DNA from: an uncultured Collinsella sp.
GTDB lineage: Bacteria > Actinomycetota > Coriobacteriia > Coriobacteriales > Coriobacteriaceae
Assembly: GCA_900540905.1 (NCBI GenBank)
Contig: UQHR01000002.1
Span: 60,968-124,967, forward strand
DNA length: 64,000 nt
Reading direction: 5' to 3'
The position numbers were made by a program, and so were the translations under genes. The notes beneath the pieces were generated by a model. That model worked only from the letters and a program-made list of their open reading frames with translations, did not search any database and was not told the DNA's origin. This document shows, in pieces, positions 44,213-52,481 of the stretch (positions within the stretch are counted from its first letter, which is position 1; the number at the start of each line of letters is the position of its first letter).

Positions 44213-45517
44213 CTACTGGTTGTCAGCAGCCGAGAAATCCATATCGAGCGAGGAAACGGCCCAGCCGATATGGTTGTCGGAGCGCACGAATTTGACAGTG
44301 TACTCCTGCTCGCCGCCCTTGGACAGCGATGCCTTCACCTTGGCGGTCGTCTCGGTCATGGACTGATCCATGCCCTCGACGGACACGGTGGCGCCCTGCG
44401 GAATCGAGGAGATGATCATCGACTTGGCGTCCTCGGGCAGGCTCGAGGCCAGGCAAGACTCGGCCTTTGCGGTGTCACCGTCGCCGGCAGCCTGGAACAG
44501 ATCGGTAACGACAGACTCCTGAGACGGGAAGCCAAAGCCGCGCGTGTAGGCAAAGCCCAGACCGCCCGCGGCGATCAAAATGAGCAGAAGCAGCACGATG
44601 AAGACTTTGAGACCCGTGTGGCGATGGCGACGACGGACCTTGGCCTGCTTACGATCCTGACGGTCCTGCTGGACCATCTCGGACTCGGACAGCGTAAAGA
44701 AGCCGGTGTCCGAGGGATCGGGCATAAACTGACCGGTCGCGCCCGTAGGATCGAGCGGATCGACGGCAGGAGCGTCCATCGCGGGCGCCGGAGCCGTGGC
44801 CATAGCCGTCTGGGCAGACAGCGCGGCAAGCGAATCATGCACGCGGGCAAGCTCATCGGCCTGCTCGGAAGTGAGCTGGTAGATGCCATCGGCAGTAGCG
44901 GCGTTAAAGGCGTCGAGTGCGTCGGAGGGACGGCCGGCGGCAGAAAGCGCCTGACCCATGCCGGCGTTGAGCGCACGCGTGTCGTCGCGGGGGCCGGCAA
45001 AGTCGATAGCCGTGCGGTAGGTCTCCACGGCATCCGCCGGACGGCCGAGCTTAATGAAGCAACGACCAAGCTCGCCCAGTGCGGCGGCAGGAGCCGGATT
45101 GGCGCCGTCGATGGCAGCCTGACGGAAGGCAGTACCCGCGTTGGCATAGTCGCCCGACTGGAACAGCGCGTTACCCAGGCCCAGATAGGCCTTGAACGGC
45201 GTGGCATAGGAAGCATCCTGCGTAGCAGCAGAGAACGCCTGGGCGGCCGTCGTGTAGTCGCCCACGGCGGCGAGCGCCTTGCCGCGGTTGGTGAGCAGCG
45301 CGCCGCGCTTGCCGTAGGTGCCGTCGTTGAGGGCGGCAGCATAAGCCTCGGCGGCCTCGGCATACATGCCCAGGTGCATCAAGGCGTTGCCACGAAGGTG
45401 ATCGGCCTCGCCCATAATCTCATCGGGAGTCTTTGCCGCCCCAAGCATCTGGGCTGCAGCGGAAAAATCACCCGCGCGGTAAGCGGCGCGGCCCTGTTGG
45501 ATCAGCTGGCTATTCAA
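44213..45517 (-). CDS. TPR-repeat membrane protein with C-terminal DUF4878-like domain
   Basis: A 434-residue protein. Several TPR-like helical repeats cover about 5-230 (for example AGDFSAAAQMLGAAKTPDE and GNALFQSGDYANAGTAFRQA). A basic stretch RKQAKVRRRHRHTG leads into one transmembrane helix (VFIVLLLLILIAAGGLGFAY, about 309-328). The outer C-terminal domain (about 335-430) has an NTF2/DUF4878-like pattern starting QESVVTDLFQAAGDGDTAKAE. So cytoplasmic TPRs are joined to an external domain. The start is TTG at 45517 after AAAGGGG. Function unknown; it is probably co-transcribed with the cyclophilin. Confidence 0.75.
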   Translation of the reverse strand: MNSQLIQQGRAAYRAGDFSAAAQMLGAAKTPDEIMGEADHLRGNALMHLGMYAEAAEAYAAALNDGTYGKRGALLTNRGKALAAVGDYTTAAQAFSAATQDASYATPFKAYLGLGNALFQSGDYANAGTAFRQAAIDGANPAPAAALGELGRCFIKLGRPADAVETYRTAIDFAGPRDDTRALNAGMGQALSAAGRPSDALDAFNAATADGIYQLTSEQADELARVHDSLAALSAQTAMATAPAPAMDAPAVDPLDPTGATGQFMPDPSDTGFFTLSESEMVQQDRQDRKQAKVRRRHRHTGLKVFIVLLLLILIAAGGLGFAYTRGFGFPSQESVVTDLFQAAGDGDTAKAESCLASSLPEDAKSMIISSIPQGATVSVEGMDQSMTETTAKVKASLSKGGEQEYTVKFVRSDNHIGWAVSSLDMDFSAADNQ

Positions 45518-45528
45518 GGAAGTCCCCT

Positions 45529-46071
45529 TTACTCGTGAACGGTCTCGACATGGACGATCTCGTCGCCGGCACGCAGCTGCGAAATCACATCGAGACCCTC
45601 GACCGTGGTACCAAAGACGGTGTAACCGGAATCGAGGTTATGCTGGGCGCCCAGGCAGAAGTAGAACTGCGAACCCGCGGAATCGGGATCCATGGAGCGC
45701 GCCATGGCAAGGGCACCATCGACATGGCTGTTGCGCGGATTGGTGGCAAACTCGCCCTTGATGCAGTAGCCAGGGCCACCGGTACCGGGCATGCCGTCGG
45801 GGCCCTCAAGACCGGCAGCGACGTCGGCACCGGACATATCGCGGGTATTGGGGTCGCCGCCCTGAATGACAAAGCCGGGCACATAGCGATGGAACTTAAG
45901 GCCATCATAGAAACCCATCGTGGAAAGCTCGCAGAAGTTCGCGACATGAATGGGAGCGCCCTCGCCGTCAAACTTGACCTTGATGGTACCCTTCGACGTC
46001 TCGATAACGGCGCACTCGTCGCCGGCAAGCTGATACTCGGGCGTGTAGAGCTCTTTCTTAAAACCAAACAT
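45529..46071 (-). CDS. Cyclophilin-type peptidyl-prolyl isomerase
   Basis: A 180-residue cyclophilin that speeds proline isomerisation in folding. GFYDGLKFHRYVPGFVIQGGDP holds the catalytic Arg, and AGSQFYFCLG the second block. No signal peptide or lipobox is seen, so it is cytoplasmic. A clear promoter lies upstream. Confidence 0.94.
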   Translation of the reverse strand: MFGFKKELYTPEYQLAGDECAVIETSKGTIKVKFDGEGAPIHVANFCELSTMGFYDGLKFHRYVPGFVIQGGDPNTRDMSGADVAAGLEGPDGMPGTGGPGYCIKGEFATNPRNSHVDGALAMARSMDPDSAGSQFYFCLGAQHNLDSGYTVFGTTVEGLDVISQLRAGDEIVHVETVHE

Positions 46072-46110
46072 GTGGTTCCTTCCTCGTGCGTTTAAAGCAT
46101 ATTTGTACGA

Positions 46111-46140
46111 ATTGTAGCAATAAGCATGCGCTTACATCAA
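46111..46140 (-). promoter_or_regulatory. Promoter of the cyclophilin-TPR unit
   Basis: Minus-strand TTGATG (46140-46135), 18 bases, TACAAT (46116-46111). The leader to the ATG is about 33 bases. Confidence 0.6.
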
Positions 46141-46178
46141 TTGCGCACGTAGGTTATGCCGACTATGGCGAACTAATT

Positions 46179-47321
46179 TTAGGAACGCTGCTGCGGCTTC
46201 CAGGAGCCCACGTTGGCGTCGTACTGATTCAGCGCGCTGTTGCCGCCCTGTGCGATGGGCGCCAGGATCTCGCTTTGGTGGGAACTCATCGACTCACCAT
46301 CAGGAATGGCCAGCGAGATGTCCCAGCTCTGACAGATCACGTCGACGCGCTCGTACATCCACTCGGCAAGCTGCTTTAAGTGGGCGATGTCATCCGCATA
46401 GACCGTATCGTCTTGCACCTTAAGGTTGTTGAGCTCATCTTGCGTCTTTTTGATCTGGTCGCGCAAGGCGTAGGCACTCTGCGACAGTTCCTGACGGGTG
46501 GACAGCGGCGTTCGAAGATAGCCGTTGTTAAAAGAATCGATGACCTCGCCGATCTGGTCCTCGTCACCGTAGGACACGATGGTCTGATACAGACCGTCGA
46601 GCCTGGTATAGAGCTGATCATCGGTGAGCACGGTTTCTTCCTGGACCACCTCGGCAGAATCGTCCTGCTTGGTATCGTCCTCAGTCGCCTCGCCCTTTTG
46701 GCGCGTGGGGAAGGTGGTTTGTGCAGCTTGGCCAAACTGGTCGTAGAAGCCAGACATAACACCCATGGGATCGGTCGTCACGAACCAATAGGCACCGCCG
46801 CAAACGACGGCAAGGACCGCGATGATAATGAGCGGCTTGGGGATATGACGCTTGTGCTTGTGATAGGCGTCCTCGTCGGGATGCACCTTGCGCTTGGGTT
46901 TTTGAGCATCGTCATGCAGGGAAACCGGCGTGGGAATATCGACCTTGGGGATGCCGAAATCCTTATCGAAAGCCGGCAGCACGCAGGTCTCGTTAGGATC
47001 GGCGGCGTCCGAAAGCACCGCAGCGGCAGAGGCCGGCGCATGAGGCACCTCGGTATCGATCTGCTCTTGCGTTAGGCGCGGAAAGCCTGCCGTGCGGCCC
47101 GCTGCCAGGTCGGATGCGGCCGCGTCCTCGGAGAGGATACCCGGAGCGGGGCGTCCGCATTTGGGGCACGTACGATCATGCGGAGAAAGACGGGCACCGC
47201 AGCCCTCACAGAACACGAACTCGGTGTGCTCGGGGCCATCGCCCGGACCCACATAGGCGTTGCAGTAGGGGCAGAACGAGGCGCCGTCCTCGATAGTCTT
47301 AAGGCAATGCGGGCAGATCAC
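46179..47321 (-). CDS. Double zinc-ribbon membrane protein
   Basis: About 380 residues. Two zinc ribbons open the protein: Cys 3/6 with 17/20, and Cys 38/41 with 52/55. A linker rich in Ala, Asp and Pro follows, then a basic stretch HKHKRHIPK, one membrane helix (LIIIAVLAVVCGGAYWFV), and an external, mostly helical domain of about 190 residues with a predicted coiled coil (LRDQIKKTQDELNNLK). The GTG at 47321 has AAGAGG five bases upstream and starts exactly at the first ribbon; an in-frame TTG at 47351 has less support. Function unknown; the architecture suits a membrane sensor or scaffold. Confidence 0.7.
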   Translation of the reverse strand: MICPHCLKTIEDGASFCPYCNAYVGPGDGPEHTEFVFCEGCGARLSPHDRTCPKCGRPAPGILSEDAAASDLAAGRTAGFPRLTQEQIDTEVPHAPASAAAVLSDAADPNETCVLPAFDKDFGIPKVDIPTPVSLHDDAQKPKRKVHPDEDAYHKHKRHIPKPLIIIAVLAVVCGGAYWFVTTDPMGVMSGFYDQFGQAAQTTFPTRQKGEATEDDTKQDDSAEVVQEETVLTDDQLYTRLDGLYQTIVSYGDEDQIGEVIDSFNNGYLRTPLSTRQELSQSAYALRDQIKKTQDELNNLKVQDDTVYADDIAHLKQLAEWMYERVDVICQSWDISLAIPDGESMSSHQSEILAPIAQGGNSALNQYDANVGSWKPQQRS

Positions 47322-47424
47322 GGCATCCTCTTTTCGAAGCAATTCAAACAATCGAGGTTAGAGCATAACATCGCCACGGCCCCACAGGAACAAGGCACCA
47401 ATTCAACATCGCCAGGGCGCGTAG

Positions 47425-50160
47425 CTACTTCTTCTTTTTGCTTGGCATCGAGACTTTGATGCCTTGGGCGGACTTGGTCACGCGAGAGCGCTTGGCTCCG
47501 GTACTCTTCTTTTTCTTGGGCTGGGCCTGGGCCACGCCCTCGAGTGCGCGGGCCTCGGCCTCGCGAGCGGTGCGATCTTCGCGGCGCTGCGCCATGTCGG
47601 CGGCGAAGCGCTTGGCAAAACGCTCGGCCGTCGAACCCGTCGAGCTCACCTTGCCGCCACCGCGACCTAGGTGGACGCGCACACCGCGGCCAAAACCAGT
47701 TGCAGCATGACGACGACGCGGCTTGAGCGAATCCATCATCGTGGCGAGCTTAAAGAACACCGAGCAGGTAAAGACCACGATGACAGCCAAGATAACCATC
47801 TGGCCCATCGACAGGTTGGCAATAGACAGCAGCTCTGGGAATCCGATAACGCCCACCAGGATGCCGGCGACTACAAACACAAAGAGCACCACACGTAAGG
47901 GCGTGAGAGGCTGCGAGATGCGCCAGATCAGGCTGACGCTCGCCGCGCACGACGTAAGCAGGCACATCGTAGACAGCGTAAGCTGGGTAAAGCCAAACAC
48001 GCGCGCCACAAAGATATCGAGCGCCGCAGCCAAAATGACCGCAATCGACGCCGGCAGTGCCCGCTTGAGCACGTTCGTCAGGAACGACCCCTTCACGCGA
48101 GCATTGTTGGGCTCCAAGCCCAACACAAAGCCCGGCGCGCCGATGCAGAAGAAGTTAATGAGCGTCATCTGGATGGGCTCGAAGGGGTACGGCGGCAGCG
48201 CGATGCACAGCGCCGCCAGGCCCATCGAGAACAGCGTCTTGGTCAGGAACAGCGAGGCCGAACGCTGCAGGTTGTTGATGGAGCGACGGCCCTCGGCCAC
48301 CACGGCGGGCATCGAGGCAAAGTCGTTGTCAACGAGTACGATCTCGGCCACGTTACGCGCGGCATCGGAGCCGGCCGCCATGGCGACGGAGCAGTCGGCC
48401 TCCTTGAGCGCCAGCACGTCGTTGACGCCGTCGCCCGTCATGGCCACGGTGTGCTCGCGGCGCTTGAGCGCCTGCACGAGCTCGCGCTTCTGCTGCGGGG
48501 TCACACGACCAAAGACATGGTAGCGGTCCACTGCGGCATCGAGCTTGGTCGGCGTGTCGAGCGTCGTGGCGTCCACATAAGCGTCCGCCCCCGGCACGCC
48601 CACCACGCGCGCGATCGACGACACCGTACGCGGGTCGTCGCCACTGATCACGTTGAGGGTCACGCCCTGCTCGTTAAAGTAGCCGATGGTCTCGGCCGCT
48701 GAGGTACGAATCTCGTCACGGATGGTCACAAAGCCCACGGGCTCGGCCTCGCCCACCATATCGCCATCGGGCGTAAAGCCGTCCACGCGCGCCACCACGA
48801 GCACGCGGCAGGTATCGGCAAGCTCGGCGACACGGTTCTCGACCTGAGAAAACACACGATCAGAGAGCACAAACTGCGCGGCGCCCATCACATAGGAGCC
48901 CTGCGCAAACGACGCGCCGCTCCATTTTTTGGAGGACGAGAACGGAATGACCGACAGCGGCTCAGACACCTCGACCGGGCGATCGGCGTAATAGTTGAGC
49001 AGCGCTTGGCAGGTCTCGTTGGCATCGGCCGAAGTCGCACGCGCGACGTTAGCCAGCGCAAAATCGAGCACCGTGGAATCGACGGGAACAGCCGCCTCGT
49101 CAGAGCCGGTGCCTAGGCTCACGCCCTCAACCGGCAGCGGATACGTGCCCTCGACCTCCATGCGGCCCGACGTGATGGTGCCCGTCTTGTCCAGGCACAG
49201 CACGTCGACGCGAGCGAGCGTCTCGATGCAGTAGAGCTGATGTGCCAGCACCTTGCGGCGGGCCAGGCGCACCGTGGCGATGGCGAGCACCGACGAGGTC
49301 AGCAGCACCAGGCCTTGCGGGATCATGCCCAGCAGGGCGCCCACCGTGGACAGCAGCGCCGACGAAGGCACATGACCAGCCAACAGCTCGGAGAAGCACC
49401 ACGAAAGCGCGCTATCGCCCGGGGTTCCCGCGGCATCCCACAGCTCGCTCACACTCGAGGCAAACAACGCCAAACCGAGCGGGATCATGATAATGCTCGC
49501 AAAGCGCACGATGGCATTAAGCGCGTTCATGATCTCGGAATTGACCTTTTTGACGTACTTGGCCTCATTGTTGATCTTGACCATGTAGTTGTCGGCGCCG
49601 ACATGGATCACGCGAGCGCGCAGCAGGCCCGAGTCGATAAAACTGCCGCTCATGAGCTCGGAACCGGGCTGCTTCTTAATAAGGTCGCTCTCGCCCGTCA
49701 GCAGGCTCTCGTTCACGAGCGCCTCGCCCGAAACCACCACGGCGTCAGCGGGAATCTGGTCGCCGCGCCCCAGGCGGATGATGTCGTCGAGCACGATCTG
49801 GTCCAAGTCGAGCTCCACCTCGGCACCGTCGCGCACCGCGATGGCCTTCTTAGAGGTCAGCAGCGTGAGCTTATCGACCATCTTCTTGGACCGCATGGAA
49901 TGAATGACGCCAATAGCGGTATTGAGGAACACCACAAACAGGAACGTCAGGTTCTTAAACGAACCGGTCAAAATGACCAGGAACGCCAAGATCACGTTGA
50001 TCAAATTGAACAGCGTGCAGAGGTTCTCGATGATGAGCTCTTTGACCGACTTGGTCTTGAGCTCCATGTTGCGGTTGATCTTACCGGCGGCGATGCGCTC
50101 CTCGACCTCGGCGGTTGAGAGTCCGCGCTCGATATCCGTTGCTGCCATACCACGTCCCAT
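47425..50160 (-). CDS. P-type cation ATPase, CtpE-like
   Basis: A P-type transporter of about 911 residues. The actuator loop LLTGESDLI, the phosphorylation motif CLDKTGTITSG and the hinge VAMTGDGVNDVLALKEADC are intact, with about ten helices. IPQGLVLLTSSVLAIATVRL before the phosphorylation site (read in parts) resembles the CtpE/Exp7 group, linked to calcium export in mycobacteria; the ion here is an inference. A tail of about 100 residues rich in Lys and Arg follows the last helix. Starts at 50160 (MGRGMAA) or 50148 (MAATDIE) are possible, neither with a good Shine-Dalgarno; a longer frame would run into the tRNA. Confidence 0.9.
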   Translation of the reverse strand: MGRGMAATDIERGLSTAEVEERIAAGKINRNMELKTKSVKELIIENLCTLFNLINVILAFLVILTGSFKNLTFLFVVFLNTAIGVIHSMRSKKMVDKLTLLTSKKAIAVRDGAEVELDLDQIVLDDIIRLGRGDQIPADAVVVSGEALVNESLLTGESDLIKKQPGSELMSGSFIDSGLLRARVIHVGADNYMVKINNEAKYVKKVNSEIMNALNAIVRFASIIMIPLGLALFASSVSELWDAAGTPGDSALSWCFSELLAGHVPSSALLSTVGALLGMIPQGLVLLTSSVLAIATVRLARRKVLAHQLYCIETLARVDVLCLDKTGTITSGRMEVEGTYPLPVEGVSLGTGSDEAAVPVDSTVLDFALANVARATSADANETCQALLNYYADRPVEVSEPLSVIPFSSSKKWSGASFAQGSYVMGAAQFVLSDRVFSQVENRVAELADTCRVLVVARVDGFTPDGDMVGEAEPVGFVTIRDEIRTSAAETIGYFNEQGVTLNVISGDDPRTVSSIARVVGVPGADAYVDATTLDTPTKLDAAVDRYHVFGRVTPQQKRELVQALKRREHTVAMTGDGVNDVLALKEADCSVAMAAGSDAARNVAEIVLVDNDFASMPAVVAEGRRSINNLQRSASLFLTKTLFSMGLAALCIALPPYPFEPIQMTLINFFCIGAPGFVLGLEPNNARVKGSFLTNVLKRALPASIAVILAAALDIFVARVFGFTQLTLSTMCLLTSCAASVSLIWRISQPLTPLRVVLFVFVVAGILVGVIGFPELLSIANLSMGQMVILAVIVVFTCSVFFKLATMMDSLKPRRRHAATGFGRGVRVHLGRGGGKVSSTGSTAERFAKRFAADMAQRREDRTAREAEARALEGVAQAQPKKKKSTGAKRSRVTKSAQGIKVSMPSKKKK

Positions 50161-50175
50161 CACGTCGCGTCGGTA

Positions 50176-50212
50176 TAAGAAAACCGCCCGGACCATGCGA
50201 GGTTCGGACGGT
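50176..50212 (-). terminator. Terminator after tRNA-Arg(CCG)
   Basis: ACCGTCCGAACC pairs with GGTCCGGGCGGT (one wobble, one mismatch) and is followed on the minus strand by TTTTCTT. It separates the tRNA from the ATPase gene. Confidence 0.75.
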
Positions 50213-50223
50213 CTTACGTTCGA

Positions 50224-50300
50224 TGGTGCCCCATGTTGGATTCGAACCAACGGCCTTCTGCTCCGGAGGCAGACGCTCTAATCCCCTGAGCTAATAGGGC
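50224..50300 (-). tRNA. tRNA-Arg(CCG)
   Basis: A full cloverleaf on the minus strand: acceptor GCCCTAT/ATGGGGC, D stem GCTC/GAGC, anticodon stem TCTGC/GCAGA with loop CTCCGGA (anticodon CCG, reading CGG), T arm GTTGG-TTCGAAT-CCAAC and an encoded CCA end. 77 bases. Confidence 0.95.
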
Positions 50301-50311
50301 CAACGTTTGGC

Positions 50312-50341
50312 ATTATACCCAAGTGCACCACGGGCTATCAA
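50312..50341 (-). promoter_or_regulatory. Promoter of tRNA-Arg(CCG)
   Basis: Minus-strand TTGATA (50341-50336), 18 bases, perfect TATAAT (50317-50312). Transcription would begin about five bases before the tRNA. Confidence 0.8.
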
Positions 50342-50431
50342 AATAAAAGAAAAAGCTTTGCAATTACGTGGGAGACGCGGCGCAACGGCCCGCTTTAGAA
50401 GGCAAAAGCGAGTCAGATAGTATAAACTCTC

Positions 50432-50494
50432 ATGCACCATATATACACGGCTCGCGATGCGGACCGTTTTTGCAAGGATTATCCATCGAGGTGA
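50432..50494 (+). CDS. Possible 20-codon leader peptide before the aro operon
   Basis: ATG at 50432 to TGA at 50492-50494, encoding MHHIYTARDADRFCKDYPSR with two Tyr and one Phe. The stop codon lies inside the purine-rich site of the DAHP synthase gene, 10 bases before its ATG. A TATAAA-like -10 (50421-50426) ends about six bases before the ATG and there is no Shine-Dalgarno, so this would be translated leaderless. No terminator or antiterminator pair is evident. It could be a chance ORF. Confidence 0.35.
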   Translation: MHHIYTARDADRFCKDYPSR

Positions 50495-50504
50495 GAGGCA
50501 CACC

Positions 50505-51527
50505 ATGATTGCAATTTTAAAGCAGAGCGCCAGCGACGAGGCCGTCGGCCATATCGTCAGCTGGATTGAGAAAAAGGGCCTGAAGACCGATGTCTCGCGC
50601 GGCGAGAACGAGACGATCATCGGCCTGGTGGGCGATACGACCAAGATCGACCCGTTCCTGCTCGAGTCCATGGATGTCGTCGAGCGTGTGCAGCGCGTCT
50701 CCGAGCCGTTCAAGCGCGCCAACCGCAAGTTCCACCCCGAGGACTCCGTCATCGACTGCGGCCACGGCGTCAAGATCGGCGGCGACCAGTTCCAGGTCAT
50801 CGCCGGTCCCTGCTCCGTCGAGGGCGAGAACCTCATCCGCATCGCACGTCGCGTAAAGGCCGCCGGCGCCACGATGCTGCGCGGCGGTGCCTACAAGCCC
50901 CGCACCTCCCCCTACGCCTACCAGGGCATGGGCCCTGCCGGCCTCGACCTGCTGTGCGAGGCGTCTGCCGAGCTCGACATGCCGATCGTCACCGAGATCA
51001 TGGACCCACGCGACGTGCAGGTCTTCCTGGACAAGAAGATCGACGTCATGCAGATCGGCGCCCGCAACGCCCAGAACTTCCCTCTGCTCAAAGAGGTCGG
51101 CAAGACCAAGACTCCGGTCTTGCTTAAGCGCGGCATGTCCGGCACGATCGATGAGCTGCTCATGGCCGCCGAGTACATCATGAGCGAGGGCAACGACAAC
51201 GTCATCCTGTGCGAGCGCGGCATCCGCACCTTCGAGACCCGCACCCGCAATACCTTCGACCTCAACGCCGTGCCGGTGCTGCACCACCTGTCGCACCTGC
51301 CCGTCGTCGCCGACCCCAGCCACGCCACCGGCTACACCCGCTACGTTGAGCCCATGGCGCTCGCCGCGACCGCCTGTGGTGCCAACGGCCTGGAGATCGA
51401 GGTCCACGACGAGCCGAGCCGCGCCTGGTCCGACGGCGCCCAGGCCCTCACCCCCGATCAGTTCGACGACACCATGCGCCGCATCCGAGCCATCCGCGAG
51501 GTTGTCTGCCAAGAGACCATGGAGTAG
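50505..51527 (+). CDS. aroF: 3-deoxy-7-phosphoheptulonate synthase (type I beta)
   Basis: Condenses PEP and erythrose-4-phosphate, the entry to the shikimate pathway. The N-terminal ferredoxin-like domain (1-75, MIAILKQSASDEAVGHIV) is the regulatory domain through which Tyr or Phe inhibits relatives such as the Thermotoga enzyme. The barrel has VIAGPCSVEGEN, MLRGGAYKPRTSPYAYQG in parts, QIGARNAQNF and the metal-site DPSHATG. The ATG at 50505 has GAGAGG upstream; an in-frame extension to 50457 is not supported. 340 residues. First gene of the aro operon. Confidence 0.95.
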   Translation: MIAILKQSASDEAVGHIVSWIEKKGLKTDVSRGENETIIGLVGDTTKIDPFLLESMDVVERVQRVSEPFKRANRKFHPEDSVIDCGHGVKIGGDQFQVIAGPCSVEGENLIRIARRVKAAGATMLRGGAYKPRTSPYAYQGMGPAGLDLLCEASAELDMPIVTEIMDPRDVQVFLDKKIDVMQIGARNAQNFPLLKEVGKTKTPVLLKRGMSGTIDELLMAAEYIMSEGNDNVILCERGIRTFETRTRNTFDLNAVPVLHHLSHLPVVADPSHATGYTRYVEPMALAATACGANGLEIEVHDEPSRAWSDGAQALTPDQFDDTMRRIRAIREVVCQETME

Positions 51528-51530
51528 CCC

Positions 51531-52445
51531 ATGGGTACGGCGAGAAACGCGCGCGTTAACCAGGGCGGCCCCAAGTGTGCCGGCATCGTCGGCCTTGGCC
51601 TCATCGGCGGCAGTTTTGCCCGCGGCTATGCGCAGGCGGGCGTCCGAGTGCTGGCCTGGGACCCCGATGACGATGTCATGACGGCTGCCAGCATGGGCAC
51701 TGTCGCCGGAGAGCTCAACGACAAGACACTCGGCGAATGCGACATCATCGTCCTTGCCTGCTATCCCGAGGCATGCATCGAGTGGCTCGAGGCGCACGCC
51801 CAGGCGCTCGCCGACGCCACCGACACCGAGGCCATCATGGGCCCCGTGGTGATCGACACGGTGGGCGTCAAGGGCATCGTGTGCGAGCGCGCCTTTGAGC
51901 TTGCCCGCGAGCACGGCTTTTACTTTGTGGGCGCGCACCCCATGGCGGGCACGCAGTACTCGGGCTATGCGCACTCCCGCGCCGACCTGTTCCAGGGCGC
52001 GCCACTCGTGCTCGTGCCGCCCGCGGTGGACGATGCGCTCAAACTGGAGCTTTTGGGCCAGGTGCGCGAGATGGTGCGCCCCTTGGGCTTTGGCAAGTTC
52101 AGCGTGACCAGCGCCGCCGAGCACGACCGCGTCATCGCCTTCACGAGCCAGCTCGCACACGTCGTCTCAAACGCCTACGTCAAAAGCCCGACCGCCCAGG
52201 TTCACCACGGGTTTTCGGCCGGTAGCTACCGCGACCTTACCCGCGTGGCGCACCTCAACCCCCAGATGTGGTCGGAACTCATGATCGACGACGCCGACGC
52301 GCTCGCCTTCGAGATTGACCATCTGATCGAGGCACTCGGAGCCTACAGCCGAGCGCTCAAAGACCACGACCAGCGCTATCTGGAGAACCTCCTTGCCGAG
52401 GGCGACCGTATCAAGCGCGCGCTCGACGACGAGGCCTCCCACTAA
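51531..52445 (+). CDS. tyrA: Prephenate dehydrogenase
   Basis: NAD-dependent oxidative decarboxylation of prephenate to 4-hydroxyphenylpyruvate for tyrosine. GIVGLGLIGGSFARG is the dinucleotide loop, DTVGVKG, GAHPMAGTQYSGY and the catalytic His region ITSQLAHV-type TSQLAHVVSNAY follow. 304 residues, without a C-terminal ACT domain, so feedback control may fall on DAHP synthase. It begins three bases after aroF. Confidence 0.94.
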   Translation: MGTARNARVNQGGPKCAGIVGLGLIGGSFARGYAQAGVRVLAWDPDDDVMTAASMGTVAGELNDKTLGECDIIVLACYPEACIEWLEAHAQALADATDTEAIMGPVVIDTVGVKGIVCERAFELAREHGFYFVGAHPMAGTQYSGYAHSRADLFQGAPLVLVPPAVDDALKLELLGQVREMVRPLGFGKFSVTSAAEHDRVIAFTSQLAHVVSNAYVKSPTAQVHHGFSAGSYRDLTRVAHLNPQMWSELMIDDADALAFEIDHLIEALGAYSRALKDHDQRYLENLLAEGDRIKRALDDEASH

Positions 52446-52481
52446 ACCACCTATCACGCCAGGTCGAAAGGACCGAAGCTT

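Noticed and set aside
50161..50250. N-terminal extension of the P-type ATPase into the tRNA-Arg region
   Set aside because: The open frame continues there, but it would read through the tRNA and its terminator, and the extra residues have no family similarity.
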